A DNA stretch of 64,000 bases from Symbiodinium natans (GCA_905221605.1 CAJNDS010002410.1:87252-151251), one strand, 5' to 3'. Counted from the stretch's first letter, positions 9,543 to 22,466 are shown. Notes: generated by a model not told the origin, from the letters alone. Program-made: numbers and translations.

Positions 9543-12500
9543 GCTCAGACTTCTTTATACTTGGGGTCCATGTGCAGTACCTTTACCTGTAAGGAAGATC
9601 TGTACGGCCCATGATTGAATTGATTGAGATCAACTGCCAACTCCTGCCCAATCTTCCCAGCCTTTGAAAACGAAGGCGCCTCCGAACATCTTGGATCGAG
9701 TGGTATCCAGATACTGCTTAAACCCCTTTGAACCCTGAACCCGCAACTGCGCGACTGTCCTTCGGGGTGAGAGAGGCGTGAACCTCCGCGGTGAAGACCT
9801 GGAATTGCCTCCCAGCTTGTTAGGTTCTCAGTGTCTCACATTAGCTGGCTGGCGCCAAGTTTGGGGTCTACTTGTAGGGGTCTTGGGCCTACCCTTATGG
9901 GTCCAGTTCAGGATTTTGGCGCAGGGCCTGTAGGCTTCAGTGTTCAGGCTTTATCAGGGGCCCAAGAATTTCTCAGAATAGTGGGGGGGGGGGGGGGGGG
10001 GGGCGGGGGGCGGTAGCGACACGGGATGTTTTAAGTTCGTGCAGCGCAATCATAGAGAATGTCGCAGGCTTGAAGTCTCATGTGATCTAGAATCTAGAAT
10101 AGAAGCTGACATGCCATGGTCGCAGATGTGCCGGGACAGCTTCGAAACTCGCCTAAATGCTAAAGGATGCTGAATTATGGTCGCCCCAGGCTTTGTATTT
10201 CATGCTGGATTCAGACCTCCCCCCTCAGCAACGATGTCAAGCTGACACCCTGCGAGGGTCGCTCTTTGAATGCCTTACAAGGCCCGAACCCCCTTACAGA
10301 ATTGACAAATGGGGGGGGGGGAAATGGGGGGAACTTGAAACCCACCCTGCTTCACCCAACCGCATGCCTGGCCATGGCTTCCACAATCCGATCACTGCGG
10401 CAAACACGCCTCAACGCAGTTCAATGGCCAGCGGCATGGATCATTGAAGTGCAGAACTAGTGATGCCTGGACTGCCTGGACCGCCCTGGCCTGCAACGAC
10501 TCTGCCCTGAACTCCTTTTCGCCAGGCAGCAACGGAGACTTGCGTTGTACAGGTCCATCCTCCCCACGACAAAACAAAAGCTTCCAGTAGGATGTAATGT
10601 GGGTAGCGGGCTTTTGTGGCATCCTAAACCATGCCACCGGCTCTGTAAAAACGAGCTGAAGTCTGGCCGGGAAAGCAGCGCCCTTGCCTCGCGCCGAGCC
10701 ACCACCACGCGCTTTGGGCCGCGGCGCAATGCAATGGGGACTAGCAGCCTCAGTGGCAAGGGGGTCTCTTCCAAAGGGTCTCTGTTGATTTGTCGTCTCT
10801 GGTGAATGCCTCGGGGCGGTGTGGGGCCACATTCATGTAAGAAGGGAATGGTACCAGAGTACAGAACCTGCCATTTGTGTCGGGTATTAAGGCCACTGTT
10901 GGGGAGTGATAGATGCGGAATGTGCAGGCTCTGGGTGAGATTTCAGTCATGCTCTGAAGCAAAGCGGCAGGTCTGAGTCGGTGCCAACAAGGATATGACA
11001 CTCCTGATTCTTCCGCAACTCCGCAGGTATTCAAGGACAGTATGCAAGGTTCATGCCTTTCTTTCTTCTTTCCCTCTCTACCTCACCTCCACTGGTTCAC
11101 AAGGATAACATGCGCGCAAGCATTGCCGGAAGTTGCGTAATGGCAGCATGTTAACATGTCGGACATGTCGGCAAACGCGTCAACCACGGAGCACCGAGAA
11201 GGATCATCCCCTCTGCTGCCGTTTATGTGCTTCTTCCCCATTCCAAGATGCCTCTGCGCCAACCGCTTCAGCTGCGGACTCGTTCCTGTCTCTGCCGCAG
11301 GTGCTGACAAAGGGAAACATCCACAAGATATCTACATTGGACATGGACCCGAGATGTCAGCTAGCAGTAAGATGGGCAAAATCGTACTTCGACAATGAGA
11401 TTCCGTGCCCCACGCGCCTCAGCATTTGCAGTGAGATCTTGTGCTCTCCTTCACCGGCTTCATCCGGCCCACTCACCTGGGATTCGCCCGGCTCTCCTCG
11501 CTTGGTTTTCCCCCTTTCATTGAAAACGCGGCAGGGCGGGTCCTCACACATCCATGGTTCTCAACGGCTTTGCCGAGACGCAGAAATGCGAAGATCTTTG
11601 GGCAATCGGCCTTCTACCTGGAAGCTCTGGGATCATTTTTGAGCAAGATAGTCCCAAGTGGCTACAACCCGCCGTTAGTATTGCACCGAAAGATGGAGGG
11701 GTTTCGGGCATTTCAATTGCATGGAGTGCGAGCGTGTCAGCCCGCAGCATTTCAAAAGACGGCATACGCGAGCCTGCAGCTGCTTCAAGTGTTCAAGCAA
11801 AGCGAGCGCCAAGCGGTCCATGACAGGCACGCCAGGTGTGAGCATGTTCACGGTTATGCCTGGCCAGCAGGCGTCTTGGCAGACACAACGTTGCAACATG
11901 TTGTAACTTTGTAGACTGTTGTACATTGCGGGCTTTTTGCAAGCATCTGGCGGAAGCGCGCTGCAACCACCTCGAAGCGCGGTTGGGGGACAAGAGGCCC
12001 CGGAGCCAGGGGGCTTGAGCAACATCTGCCAAAACTACAGAGACTCCATCCTCCTGTTGGACAGATGATGCTGCACTTCCAAGCCCCCTTCTAAGTTTGA
12101 GAAGTCATTGGCAGAGGGGAGTTGGGCGCTGAGCTGAGAAAGCCGGAGCATCCTGTGATGCTGCTCTCAGCTCAGAGCTTGGTCCCGATGAATTGCCTGT
12201 CTGGTGAGCCTCCCTGCCCATAGCTAGTGTTAAATCATTTTTAAATAGTGAATTAGATATGAAAACAATTTCAGAAGAAAATAATAGTAATAATAGTAAC
12301 AGGTATTGGTAAGCTCCAACCCTACATGTGGCGAATTCTTCCCCTGGGCCCTTGAGGCCGCGATGCAACGAAGACAGCTGGCTCAAGCAGGCTGACGTGC
12401 GGGCTACTGCAGCGGGCCTCGAATCCTTCGAGTTGCCCCCGATGACATTCGGTCAAGATGACCAATTACAATACGCATTTTTTCCCTGCTCGATCATTTC

Positions 12501-13820
12501 AAAATCACTTGGCCTCCTGCGGGCACATCCTATTCGAGTGCCCGTATGCGGCCATGACGAGTGCCTCCCGGGCTTCTTCGGCCGAGTTGTAGCTGGGGAG
12601 GTACAGTGTCGAAAGATGCGGCTCCTTAGACTGCCAGTCCAAGGCTTCTTTAGGTTTTTTCATCCGCAAGCGGAACTGAAGGGCCCCTATGAAAGTCTGG
12701 AAGCTGCTGCCTGCAGGCCCTATGGCGCCCTGCAGTAAGCCACCCCTTATGCAAAGGCTACGGCTGAAGCTGCTTCCGCGCCACTGCAGCTGGTTCCGTG
12801 CTTCTGGCCGGCGCCACTGTGAACTTCAGGGCTGCCAACCCACCTGCTGCCAGGGTTGTCGGGGTTGCGGCTGCATGACTCGGACTGAGCTGTGTGTCAG
12901 CACGACAGCAACCCAGGATGTGCAGGAGGAAACAGTTGTGCATCAGTGGCAGAGGCCTTCCGTTGGAGGGTGGGTGCTGCCGGTAGCGAACTCGAGGACG
13001 GCGTTCTGCTGCTCCGGTGTCATGGCCTGCAAGCAATCTAGCTAGGGGATGGGATTAGGGGGACCCTTGGGGGTATAGACGTATAGACCCTCTGAATAAG
13101 GTCCCTGTTTAAGAGAGCCAACATAGGACTAGCATGATTTTGCAGTCTAGCAGGTTTTCGCATAAGCTGGCAACAGCTTACAGGCATCAATGAGTGAACG
13201 TGGCAAGGTTCCTGAGAAACAGCTACGACGACATGCCCTTTCCAAATCTCAGCGGCCTCAAGAGCCTGCCAGAACATCTGCCATGCTTCTGGGGATAGCT
13301 CGTCCATCTTCGTGCTGCCCTCCTTTGACAACGTGTTGTGCGTGGTCTCACTAGGCTTTGTACCTCACGCTGAAGCTCTTTATTGGCAGAGGGGTCACCT
13401 GGTATGGTGCGGGTCCCAACTATGCCGTTAAGATTACAGGCCCGCATTCCCACAGCACATTTTTTGCCGTTGCGGTTCCCCGTGCGTCGTGAGACGTCAC
13501 GCTAAGAATAACAAGAGACTCCACGAACACGGGAGGAGCAACTCCCAGGCTCGAGGACGACAGAGACCCTAAACCCTAAACCCTAAACCCTGAACCCTAA
13601 ACCCTAAACCCTAAACCCTAAACCCAAGCGCGTCCTCTCATGTGCTGCTCTCCTGAAGTCGAGTCTCAAAGCTAGGTGCCGGTCGCAAAAGAAGTCCAAA
13701 AGCCTGCGACTGCACTGGGCGAAGGACACCGAAACCTTTAAACCGAAGCTCTCGGCCGTCTTTCTTTAAGAAGGAAGACCGAAGCGGTCACGCCATTTAC
13801 TCTCACACGCTGAATGCTTC
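9543..13820. other. Long stretch without a recognised gene
   Basis: Many overlapping short frames occur on both strands, typical of GC-rich non-coding DNA. Notable items are poly-G runs at 9983-10003 and 10311-10320 and a CCCTAAA array at 13567-13625. Frames near 10.4-10.8 kb and 11.7-12.0 kb were read on the minus strand but show no family motif and no consistent exon chain. Confidence 0.4.
13567..13625 (-). repeat. Short interstitial CCCTAAA array
   Basis: Eight CCCTAAA-type units, one altered to CCCTGAA. The G-rich strand is on the minus strand, opposite to the array at 541-855. Confidence 0.9.
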
Positions 13821-14300
13821 TTACAGTTCCTTTCTGCGAGCTTTGAGGCTTTGCACGAACGGACTGTTGGAGCGCCAGTCTTTCCACCGGCTGAGCCCCG
13901 ATGGCTCGCCATAAGCTTTGAACCATTCCTGCATGTTGGTGATCGACTTGGAGCGCGCACAGCCCGAAGCTTGGATGGGCTTCACGGCCACCGCCTGCCA
14001 CTCTTTGTCTCGCAGGGCATCCTTCCTTTTCTGGAGGGCCGAAAGTGTGGCCTCCATTTGCAGCACTTCCTCGAAGCTTTGCCCCAGATGAGTATGCTGG
14101 TTGTAGGTGCCCTGTGGTGGGAAAGGCTTCTTCATCCGGCTTATGTGACTCCGCTGCTGCATCTTAAAGCCCTGCTGCATTTTGGACATGGACTCCACTT
14201 TGCTTAGCAGTTTCATCCTGCAAGCGCCCTCTTGCGCCACAAGCTCGGGCAGGCTGGTGCTCTTGGCGATCTCCTTGATCCCTCTGCCTTCGGCCGACAT
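13821..14300 (-). CDS. Hypothetical protein, charged and Gln/Lys-rich (159 aa)
   Basis: The minus-strand frame from the ATG at 14300 to the stop at 13821 gives 159 residues beginning MSAEGRGIKEIAKSTSLPEL and ending SLKARRKEL. It has the even mix of Lys, Glu, Gln and Ser expected of a real protein, unlike its shadow frames. It shows a likely helical, coil-prone middle (FEEVLQMEATLSALQKRKDA) and no domain I recognise. The open frame continues 60 codons upstream to 14480, but that part is Cys-rich and crosses a small direct repeat (about 14311-14335), so it is more likely 5' untranslated or intronic. It could also be the last exon of a longer gene. Confidence 0.5.
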   Translation of the reverse strand: MSAEGRGIKEIAKSTSLPELVAQEGACRMKLLSKVESMSKMQQGFKMQQRSHISRMKKPFPPQGTYNQHTHLGQSFEEVLQMEATLSALQKRKDALRDKEWQAVAVKPIQASGCARSKSITNMQEWFKAYGEPSGLSRWKDWRSNSPFVQSLKARRKEL

Positions 14301-14479
14301 GACCTCCTTGGCCAGGAGTGGCCAGGAGTGGCCAGCTGCAGGCCCATGGGCTTCAGGGTCGATCAGCAAATGCTTTTGAGCACAAGGGCACGCGCAGGCA
14401 ACGCAGGCACTCCAGCATTTGCCGACGCTCATGTGTGTGTCGGTTGACCTGACCCTTATCCTCTGACTTCCGACCTGCA

Positions 14480-15690
14480 CGCCAGCACACGCCTAGCACG
14501 GGCCGTCCTTCCACTCTTGCACATCCGGGCGCGCCGTTCCACAGAGGATCATGCCAAGCTCAGCAGCTGAGATTGTGCCTGGGCAAAAGTGAAATGTGGA
14601 TGGAAGTATGCCCAGAGCAAGAGGAGGTCTTCGTACTCCACAGAAGTTCAACATGCATCATTGCTTGACCACATCGCTTCTCTGCATGCTCTGTATTGTA
14701 AGTTGTCTCTCAGCTGCATCCAACAAGAATCCGGGCGAGCGGCGCTGCAGTGCATGCTGCACTTCTGGAGAGACCAGAGCATGAACTCCCCGGAGCAATG
14801 CTTGTACCTGTAGCCCCGACAAGGCACAATCTTGAGTGTGCGAGCTTTGCGCGAGTGGAGCGGTTTCTGCTTGTCTGCAAAAGCTGGCTCTTGCAGTTGT
14901 AGAGTCCAACATACAAGGATCTCTTTTCTTTGGACTGTGCTTAAGATGACGCAAAACCGCTGTTGTGTGTAGATGTTCAGCTCCCGCCTGCGGCCGTACC
15001 GAGCCCAAGAGCCGGTGGTGGCAGAGCAGATCCTTGGATGAAGGATAATAAGACTGGAAAGAGAAGACCGACATGCTAGGTTTCCCCCCCCCCCCCCCCA
15101 GAAAAAAAACAAAAAAAACATCTCCCTGCCCGTGCCGTGGTGATCTCCCTAAAAGGATCACAAGATCAGCTTGGAATGCTTGAACTCTTCCCCTTCAGAT
15201 CCGAAAAATACACCCGTGCTCCCTATGGCCTTGAACCACTGTGCACCCCCAAGCTGCCAGGTACTGGCTTTTGTTCTCCTCGGTAACCCGTCGCTGTGCA
15301 CCGCCAATGCAAAGCTCAGTCTTGACACCTCCAATCTCCTGGGTGTTTTGGAGGCTTTTGGGGTTTTTTCTGAGCTTTTACAGGGTGAGGAATTGGCCTT
15401 CCTTCCGGTGAAGAAGCGTCCAGGATAGATTGCCCAAGATGTGTCTAAAGTCAGATCCTAAATCTTAAATCCTAAACCCTAAACCTCAACTCGATTCGAG
15501 GTCGTCTTTGGGAATATTTTCAGAAGGTCGGGGTTGGAGGTTGAACTTTCCCTTTCCCCACGCACACGATGATTGCTATCTATAACCGACGAACCTTGGG
15601 CCGTTTCAGCAATCAATATTGGTCTATCAGAGGGGCAAAGCCGTAAGCACCAAGTCGCCGAGCCTAAGCAGCAGCACACAGCGTCCGACT
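14480..15690. other. Spacer without a recognised gene
   Basis: Only short, mutually overlapping frames are seen. A poly-C/poly-A junction lies at 15084-15120 and a degenerate CCTAAACCCTAAA patch near 15464-15486. Confidence 0.4.
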
Positions 15691-18150
15691 GAGAACAGAT
15701 GAGCTGCATCTTGGAACGTCAGGCCCAGTTCGGCAAGCTCCTTTGGCGGCTCTTCCTGGCAGATGTTTGACGCAGGCCATAGGAAAGCCTAGACCGAGCC
15801 CGGATGTACTACGGTTCCTCTTTGTAGTGCCCCTCCAAGATGTGGAGCACCTGGGACGCATCTGCCCACGCAAAGAAGGCTTTCTGAGCTGCAAATGCTG
15901 CGGGCAACTGAGGACCTAACGTGATTTTGGTAGAAGGTCGGATCGACCGCGGCCAGGTCCTGGCTGCACGCTGCCGATGAAAACCCATGGCCTCTTATTA
16001 TCTAGATGTAGTGGACCCTACAGCATTGGACCGCAGAAGACCCATGTCATCCCATGTCAGTTCATCTTGCCACCAGTCCAGAAAACAAGAGTTGAGGCTT
16101 TTGAGGCTTCTGATGGCATCTGCTTGCGATGCTGCTACGCGATCTCGGGGGGGTGTCCCACGGGCAGGTAACGTGCCTCCATTTTGAGCTTGGCCTTAGT
16201 TGCCCACGGCCCGGCTCGGCAACAGGACTTGGGCAATGCACCAGTGCAATGTCACTAAACGGTGGTCACTGTTCACGGCCCGAGTGGCACCGCCCAGCAA
16301 GACTTTGCGCAAAGCCGGGCTTAGTCGCATGGCCGGAACATTGTCCCTGTGCAGCAGGGCGAGGCCGATCACCTTGCCACCTTGAACCGGGAACTCTTTT
16401 GGCTGCCACTACAGAAAATTGTGTTGCAAGACCAAGACACCTATCTGCTCACAACAGCATTTCCACGACATGGCTTCACCCTCAGGCCCTCATAGGCAAC
16501 AATCCCGATTGACGCATCGCACCCTCGCAAACAAGGCGCAGAGCTCGAACTGTGGCAGCTGATTCTCTTTGGCCTCAGGGTTGATGTGGAAGGAGCGCTG
16601 TCCTTGGCCACAACCAACGAATGTCCGATTCGAGCGTTGAAGCCAGAATGGCCACGTGACATGCACAACGTGACGAAAATAATAATCGGGGTCAGCACGA
16701 AATGCTCTGGTGGAATGAACATACATGCGAGCGACTTCGTAGAGACGGAATGAACATACATGCGAGCGACTTCGTAGAGACACAGTTTACAGCACTACAG
16801 GAAGTGCAAAAGGCAAATCCGATATGCGCAGTCGCTTGGAGCTCGGTTTGGGGCCGAAGGATCGACCAGCCTATAAGGGTACCCGACCGACTTCAAAACG
16901 CCGTAGCCAGCCAAGAGTCCGTCCTTGCTAACAAAGAGCCCAAGCTCCATAAACTCCTCGGCAGCCAGACCTCGGGGGGTTTGGGGCCATCTGGGGTTAC
17001 AGGCTTCCTTAGGGCCTTAGGGCCTTAGGGTTATATAGATAGTTCGAGAGATGGTCTGAGAACTTGCTTCCGCAGATGAGGCGGCGGCGGAAGAACTCTT
17101 GCCGATGGTTGCTCTCCTCATCCTCGTCCTCGTCCTCGTCATCTGTGAAAGTCCTTACGTTGCATGTGTCATCTCCACTCCAGATTCGAACCGATTGAGT
17201 TTCAGACTCGAACAGCGCCGATGGTACTGTCTGCAGGCAAGATGCACATCGATCCCCCAAGATAGAGAAGCGGAGCCTTGAGCCAGCCCTGAACAAAGAC
17301 TGTCCTTGGCATGTCCAAAGGGGTCTCTCATCGCTTGTGGCGAGGATGAACTTCACTGCATACCACTGCGTACTGTACCACTGCGATGGAACCGGAGCCC
17401 AAGAGATCGCAGCGATTTCAAGCCCCCACTCGTGCCCAGCAGCCGTCAGCATTGAAGGATTTGGAATCTTGGGGCTGGCGTCTGTTTTTTTCTACTCTGT
17501 GAGGGGGAAAGGGGGGAAGGCGTTTAAGTGCAAATTGTGGCCGGCGTGCCAGGAGCTGTTCGCGCTGCACCTCGAGCCGCACGGGCGCTGGGCGCTCCTT
17601 GCTCAGCTTTTGCGGGCTGGGGCACTTCGGCGCTGCTCCATGTGAGTGGTTTACTCAGAGCCATGGGGGGGGCTGGGACCTTATTGGGGGCCTTGTTAGA
17701 AGGGAACCCCTATAATTACTCTTTTTTTGGGGACTCCATGAAGGTGTGCCTTCCTGCGCTTCCTTCTGGCGTGCCTTGGATTCGTCATGGACCAAGTCAC
17801 CAAATCTCCCAGAATCAAACATCAAGCTCCACAGCGTGGGGCCCTGAAAGCCCGCAGCTGCAAGGATATTGTTGAGGCTCAAGTACGGGCTCGTGCTTGC
17901 AACCCAGGCAAACGCTGAGAAGCTCACAGGGTCTTTGAGCGCTGCACTGCTCATGTTGCTGCTGAAGCGCGGGTCACGTTCCGAAGGCCCAAGCTGCCAA
18001 AGACTAGTCAAACCACGCAAAGCTAGTCCGACCATGAGTGATCAGCCGAGTTTGAGTTTTGGCAAAGTTTGGACTTCAAACATTGGAGAGGTCCTCGCTC
18101 GACGCCTGCAGCTGCTCCGCCAGCCACTCGGCTTTGACGTCGAGGGAGAT
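15690..18150 (-). CDS. Unknown multi-exon gene (partial model)
   Basis: Several minus-strand segments read as protein and sit between plausible splice sites: about 18082-18145 (DVKAEWLAEQLQASSEDLSN, GT donor), 17740-18003 (contains SFSAFAWVASTSPYLSLNN), 17030-17440 (contains an acidic run TDDEDEDEDEE), 16490-16630 (SFHINPEAKENQLPQFELCA), 16015-16160 (ADAIRSLKSLNSCFLDWWQD), 15821-15890 (AWADASQVLHILEGHYK) and 15690-15755 (EEPPKELAELGLTFQDAAHL). The last two join in frame through a GA-AG intron (15756-15820), giving HYK-EEPPKELAEL. Domains are not recognised. Exon order is by position; phases of the upstream junctions were not all resolved, so it could be more than one gene. Confidence 0.45.
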
Positions 18151-18184
18151 CTGGGTTTGTGTTTTAATGGGGGCGGGCGACAGG

Positions 18185-18360
18185 TGTTGGGATCAGGGTA
18201 TGTTTCGCGGGTATGTTTCGCGGGTATGTTTCGGGGTATGTTTTGGGGTATGTTTCGGGGGTATGTATCGGGTATGTTTCGCGGCATCATGAGCTACTTT
18301 ACCTGCAATTTCGGGGGTATGTTACGGGGTATGTTTCAGGGGTATGTTTCGCGGGTGTGC
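18185..18360. repeat. 13-bp minisatellite, GGGTATGTTTCGC
   Basis: Ten or so imperfect copies of GGGTATGTTTCGC/GGTATGTTTCGGG, interrupted near 18280-18315. It lies just upstream of the gene at 15.7-18.15 kb. Frames through it are artefacts. Confidence 0.8.
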
Positions 18361-18559
18361 AACCCGTGTGCCCTTCTTAAACCTGGGCCCCCAAAAAAAA
18401 CACAAACCCATCTGAGCGAATGTGCAGGTTTCAATTCATCGCTTGATTCTCTCTCCATATTGAGAACACCCGACTGGGCCTTGCATCTCACCCCCCCCCC
18501 CCCCCAACATAAGTTAAAACGACCCAGATTCAAAGTTTCACCAACATTCCAGCGTGGTG

Positions 18560-19510
18560 CATGTGATTGCTCGAATGCCGTCGCTTGATCTCGAGCAATT
18601 CTAACAGCCCGGACGTCCGGCCTTCTAAGGGCAAGATCGGTTGCTGGGCAGCAGACAGGCTTTTCGCAACTAGCAGGGGAGGCAGCCGGGGCTGGACAAC
18701 ACTGGCAACCAACGCTGGAACCCCCAACCTCTTCACTGAGAAGACATAAGGCGAGCAGCCAGCTGAACGTAGCGCGGGTACCACTGCAAGAGCGCGATCA
18801 AGCCTCAGTAGCCGCTTGCCCCAAAGGGTTTGTGGATCGTTCGCTTAGAGCCGCCGTCCGCGGTTTGGGGCTTTTGTGGTGACGCCATCCAAGCAGCCGT
18901 GGAGGATGTCTCTGCCCTTCTCCAGACCTTGGTTTGCAGAAGAAGGCAAGCAAAGCATGCCTCCTGCCTCCTGTTGACAAGGCGATGAAGGCGATGTCTT
19001 GGTCTGCAAACATAACACTTGTGTACGCTCTGTAGGTCTAGGCCCTCTAGGTGCCATTGAGGTGCTGCACAGACGAGGAATGAGGCGTTCGAGGGCCCCA
19101 CATGCGCCCAGCAGCGCCTGCTGCATCTGTGGTGGCAGCGTCATGAACCCGGACTCATACTGAAACCGCTCGCCCGTGCTGACCCCAGAACTCCACCAAC
19201 CCCCTGCCAACCTTCCACATCCTAGACCCCTGCAGCCTGCAGCTACAGATATGCTAGGGACTGTTGCGGCGTCCTACGCCAGTTTCTCAAGCAAGCAAAG
19301 AGATGGCACAAGCAGACGCTAAGAGCGAGGTTTTATGCTTGCCGCTTTTTGCCGTCCCGGGCGCCCCGGAGTCGATCGACTCGAGGAGTGTGGCCAGCAG
19401 CTCCAGGGAGGCATCCAGAAGAGAAGAGGACTCGGCAGCCAGAAGAAAGCCTTCGGATGCTTGGGGTGACGTGGTCTTTTTAGGGTGCTTGAGAGCAGGG
19501 CCCAGCAAAG
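18560..19510 (-). CDS. Possible further exons of an unknown gene
   Basis: Minus-strand protein-like segments occur at about 19300-19480 (TTSPQASEGFLLAAESSSLL, then DASLELLATLLESIDSGAPG), about 19070-19170 (FQYESGFMTLPPQMQQALLG, then ACGALERLIPRL) and about 18580-18700 (LPPLLVAKSLSAAQQPILPL). They are helical and Leu/Ala-rich, on the same strand as the neighbouring genes. They may be the 5' exons of the 15.7-18.15 kb gene or a separate gene. No family recognised and no splice phases established. Confidence 0.3.
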
Positions 19511-19519
19511 CTAGGTTTT

Positions 19520-20187
19520 AGTTACGGCAGGGTGAAAGCAGTTGCGGTGGGGGCGCACAAAGCGGCCGGAGGTTAAGCAGGGTACCACCCCTCACACCAA
19601 CATCGGGACAAATCGAGGGGCACCTTCTAAATCCGGGAATTATCGGACATGGTGGTCAAGAACTTCGGCGACTCATATAGACAAGTGAGCCAAAAGGAAG
19701 CAAGCTGCTAACGAGCTGGCTTTCGTGATTTTCGCTTCTTTTCGTCGCTAACTTTGGGCTAGTACTTTGGCATTGAGAGGAAATCCCCAAGTGCTTGCGC
19801 GAAGCTGACTGACTCAATGATCTGCTTCACATGGCCACTGGCCAGAACCTGGGCACAAGGTGCTCCTATATTCCTCACCTTGCCTTAACGGTAAGACCAC
19901 CCTTGACACCCCGAAATAACCTAGAACTTTCTTGGGGGGAGTTGATGGTTTGCCATCCGCCTAGCCTAGCTGAGTCGCCACTCCTCAGCGAAAACTCGAG
20001 AGAGGGTGGGAGTTGCTCCTAAATACTCTCATATGTCGGATGCAACCTGCCTGGGTTGTTGAGCGCAAGCTGCCAGACAGATTGTGTTGCCCCTGGCACT
20101 TCGTGGTACCACTTCTCCCTTTTCAGCATCGGCTATCGAAATGCGCTCGACTTGTGGAGGGCTGCGGAAAGGAGATGGAACGTGTGG
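19520..20187. other. Spacer downstream of the 2'-phosphotransferase gene
   Basis: No coding chain or clear repeat was found; only short frames on the plus strand. Confidence 0.4.
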
Positions 20188-21019
20188 CTATATGTACATA
20201 GGCAGCAAGGGCGTGCGCAAACAAACTACTTCCTCGTCCTCAGTGTCGGTATTCTGAGTTGCGTCAGCAGTGGCCGGAGCATCAGAAACAGAGTTTTCGG
20301 GCCAGAGGATGGCGCCATCCTCGAGGGCCACGACCTTCTCGAAATGCTTGCTCGAGACCATGCCTCTTTCGTCGCCCGGCGTCAGGACAACGCCGTTCGT
20401 GCTCATGAAGAACTGGAGGCCACTGCTCATGGCTGCAAGAAGGGATATGTAGATGACGACTTCGCAGTCGCCTCGCATTCCGCTGACTTCAGTGTTCGTC
20501 GTTGTGCAGGTGGTAAAGTGAATATGGTTCCGTGCCATCCTTGACAGACCACCACTGCTGAGGATCTCCTCCCAGAGCATCCTGTAGGTGCCATGCACGC
20601 AGCTCTCGACCTTTTCAGCCTCCTCGAGGCTCATGGGCCGGAGGAGCGCGTCATCCTTGACGGAGCGCATGGTGTGGCCTTGCGTGGCCCGAATCCACAT
20701 CTCTCCAGCCCGGGTCGTGAGCTCAAAGCGTCTCTTCTGATCCCGCTCCACGAGCGCCTGCACCTCCTCCACGGTGTGCTTGAAGCGGGAGAACTCCCGC
20801 TGGCTGAGCACTGTGGACAACGGCGCGTATCCGTCCTGCAGCATGCCTGTCGTTGCAAAATGGTGCAGCCACGAAACGAAAAGTGGCATCACACATCTAG
20901 TTCTTGCACCATGGTGCACCATTGCCTATGCCGCGCTGCTCTGCACTGTGGCGCAGCAAAGACGACAGCTTGCGACTGAGCTGCTCCTGGAGCAGAGTTT
21001 TCCATACTATCTGCGCCAT
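20188..21019 (-). CDS. TPT1: tRNA 2'-phosphotransferase (Tpt1/KptA family), two exons
   Basis: The enzyme removes the 2'-phosphate left at the splice junction of tRNAs, transferring it to NAD+. Exon 1 is 21019-20926 and exon 2 is 20846-20188. The 79-base intron starts GC, ends AG and is followed by G. The joined frame gives 250 residues. Visible family motifs in order: LSRKLSSLLRHSAEQRG (Arg23-His24), DGYAPLSTVL, FELTTRAGEMWIRATQGH (Arg84, His89), CVHGTYRMLWEEILSSG (from 115), GLSRMARNHIHF, VSGMRGDCEVVIYI (Arg156) and SSGLQFFMSTNGVVLTPGD. These match the Arg-His-Arg-Arg set needed by the yeast enzyme. The start is the first in-frame ATG, seven codons before the conserved helix. The acidic C-terminal tail (TDTEDEE) is not part of the core. 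The family assignment is firm; the intron is inferred from reading-frame continuity. Confidence 0.9.
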
Positions 21020-21480
21020 AAGCCAACAGGGGGCTTACGTGTCACGAATGGAACAATGAGGCCTAGCAAAAAGCTGAAGTCTCCTCGCGCTGAATGATCA
21101 GGTGTGCATCTGCCCGAACCTTGCACGGGGGCATGCAACTTGGCACCAAGCGACATATCTCCACGATGTGTCACATGCAACATCCAGAGTCGGGCGCCTT
21201 CTTGGCCCCAGGACGGAACACTTGCAGCTGTCGCACGTCGCCTGCACGAAAAGCAGCAGAGTATACCAACATGCTCAGTTGCGAATGCCTGGATGCCCTC
21301 AATGGCCCCGTGTGGAGCGGGCCTGACCCGGTCGAGACAGACATGAGCTTCTGCGCCTTGACCACCTGTCTCGAAGCTTCTTGAAGAAGGGATTCGACTT
21401 ACTGGTAGGAGGCGTCCTTTGAATGTGCCCTACATGGGCTCTACACCTTGTAAGCAAATCCGGCACGGTGTGTTGCCATG

Positions 21481-21717
21481 TCACATGTCCATCTTTTGGT
21501 GGCGGGCGCCAAATGCAGGCAGCACTGCAATGCAAACATTCAAGTGACTCTGGCCATCTCTGGCCTCATGTGCGTGCTTCCGCTCTGCTGCATTGAGTTC
21601 GGGGGGGAAGATGAGGAAGTCCACGTCATCGGTCAGTTTGTCAAGCTCCTCCATGGTAGAAAGGGCAAGGGTCACGAACAGTGCGAAACGGCGTGACAAA
21701 TTCACACGCGATGCCAA
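21481..21717 (-). CDS. Possible exon, unknown protein
   Basis: A minus-strand frame contains MEELDKLTDDVDFLIFPPEL followed by NAAERKHAHEARDG, a charged, protein-like stretch. It lies 0.5 kb upstream of the 2'-phosphotransferase gene on the same strand. No domain is recognised and no partner exon is assigned. Confidence 0.25.
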   Translation of the reverse strand: MASRVNLSRRFALFVTLALSTMEELDKLTDDVDFLIFPPELNAAERKHAHEARDGQSHLNVCIAVLPAFGARHQKMDM

Positions 21718-22466
21718 CCTAAGCCCTAAGCCTAAACCCCAAGCCTCTCTCCTTCAGGATGTAATTGGTCAGTTGTGTTTTGCTTTGGCCTTTTTCAGGC
21801 GCCGCAGCTTCGGTAGACCTCGGGGTGAAGCTTCAGGACAAAGGAAGCGATCCAGCGATTCCTGACTCGCGAGTCAGTGATCTCACCCGGCCTCTGCTTG
21901 GCAGGGGCCTCCTGCTCCATGGTCTTCACTGCCTCGCCGGCCTGTCTACGCCACCTCAAGCGCGGATCTGGGCGCAAGTCAGGAACCCCAAACCCCGGAG
22001 AGACCACGGGCACAAGTGCGGCACAAGTGAACCTTGAATGACCTTAGCCAAATCAAGCAGCGCTGAAGCTCATGTCGGTTGACATCCGCAGCAGCGCGGT
22101 CATGGCTGCGGAATCCGTAGCCAAACTTCTGCGAGCCATACTATACCAAGGACCAAGGACATGCAAACGATCGTGCCGCAAATATGCGCAGATTGATGTC
22201 GACCCCCAGCTTCGGTCACAAGCCCAAAACCATCACTAAGCCGGGCAAACCTTAAAGTCAGCGCCAATGTGAGCGCTCTTGATTGTGAAGCATTCAACCC
22301 GTTTGTAAACAGAATCGGTATTTGCAGATTGCTTGCCCAGAAATAGATTCCACCGGTGACTCCATCTGCCTACCACCTTGCCACCGGCCTGCTGTAGCAG
22401 GGCCTTGTCCGTAGTGGGAGTGCTGGCTGAAGTTGCTTACGGACTTTGTTCTTGCCATCGAAACCC

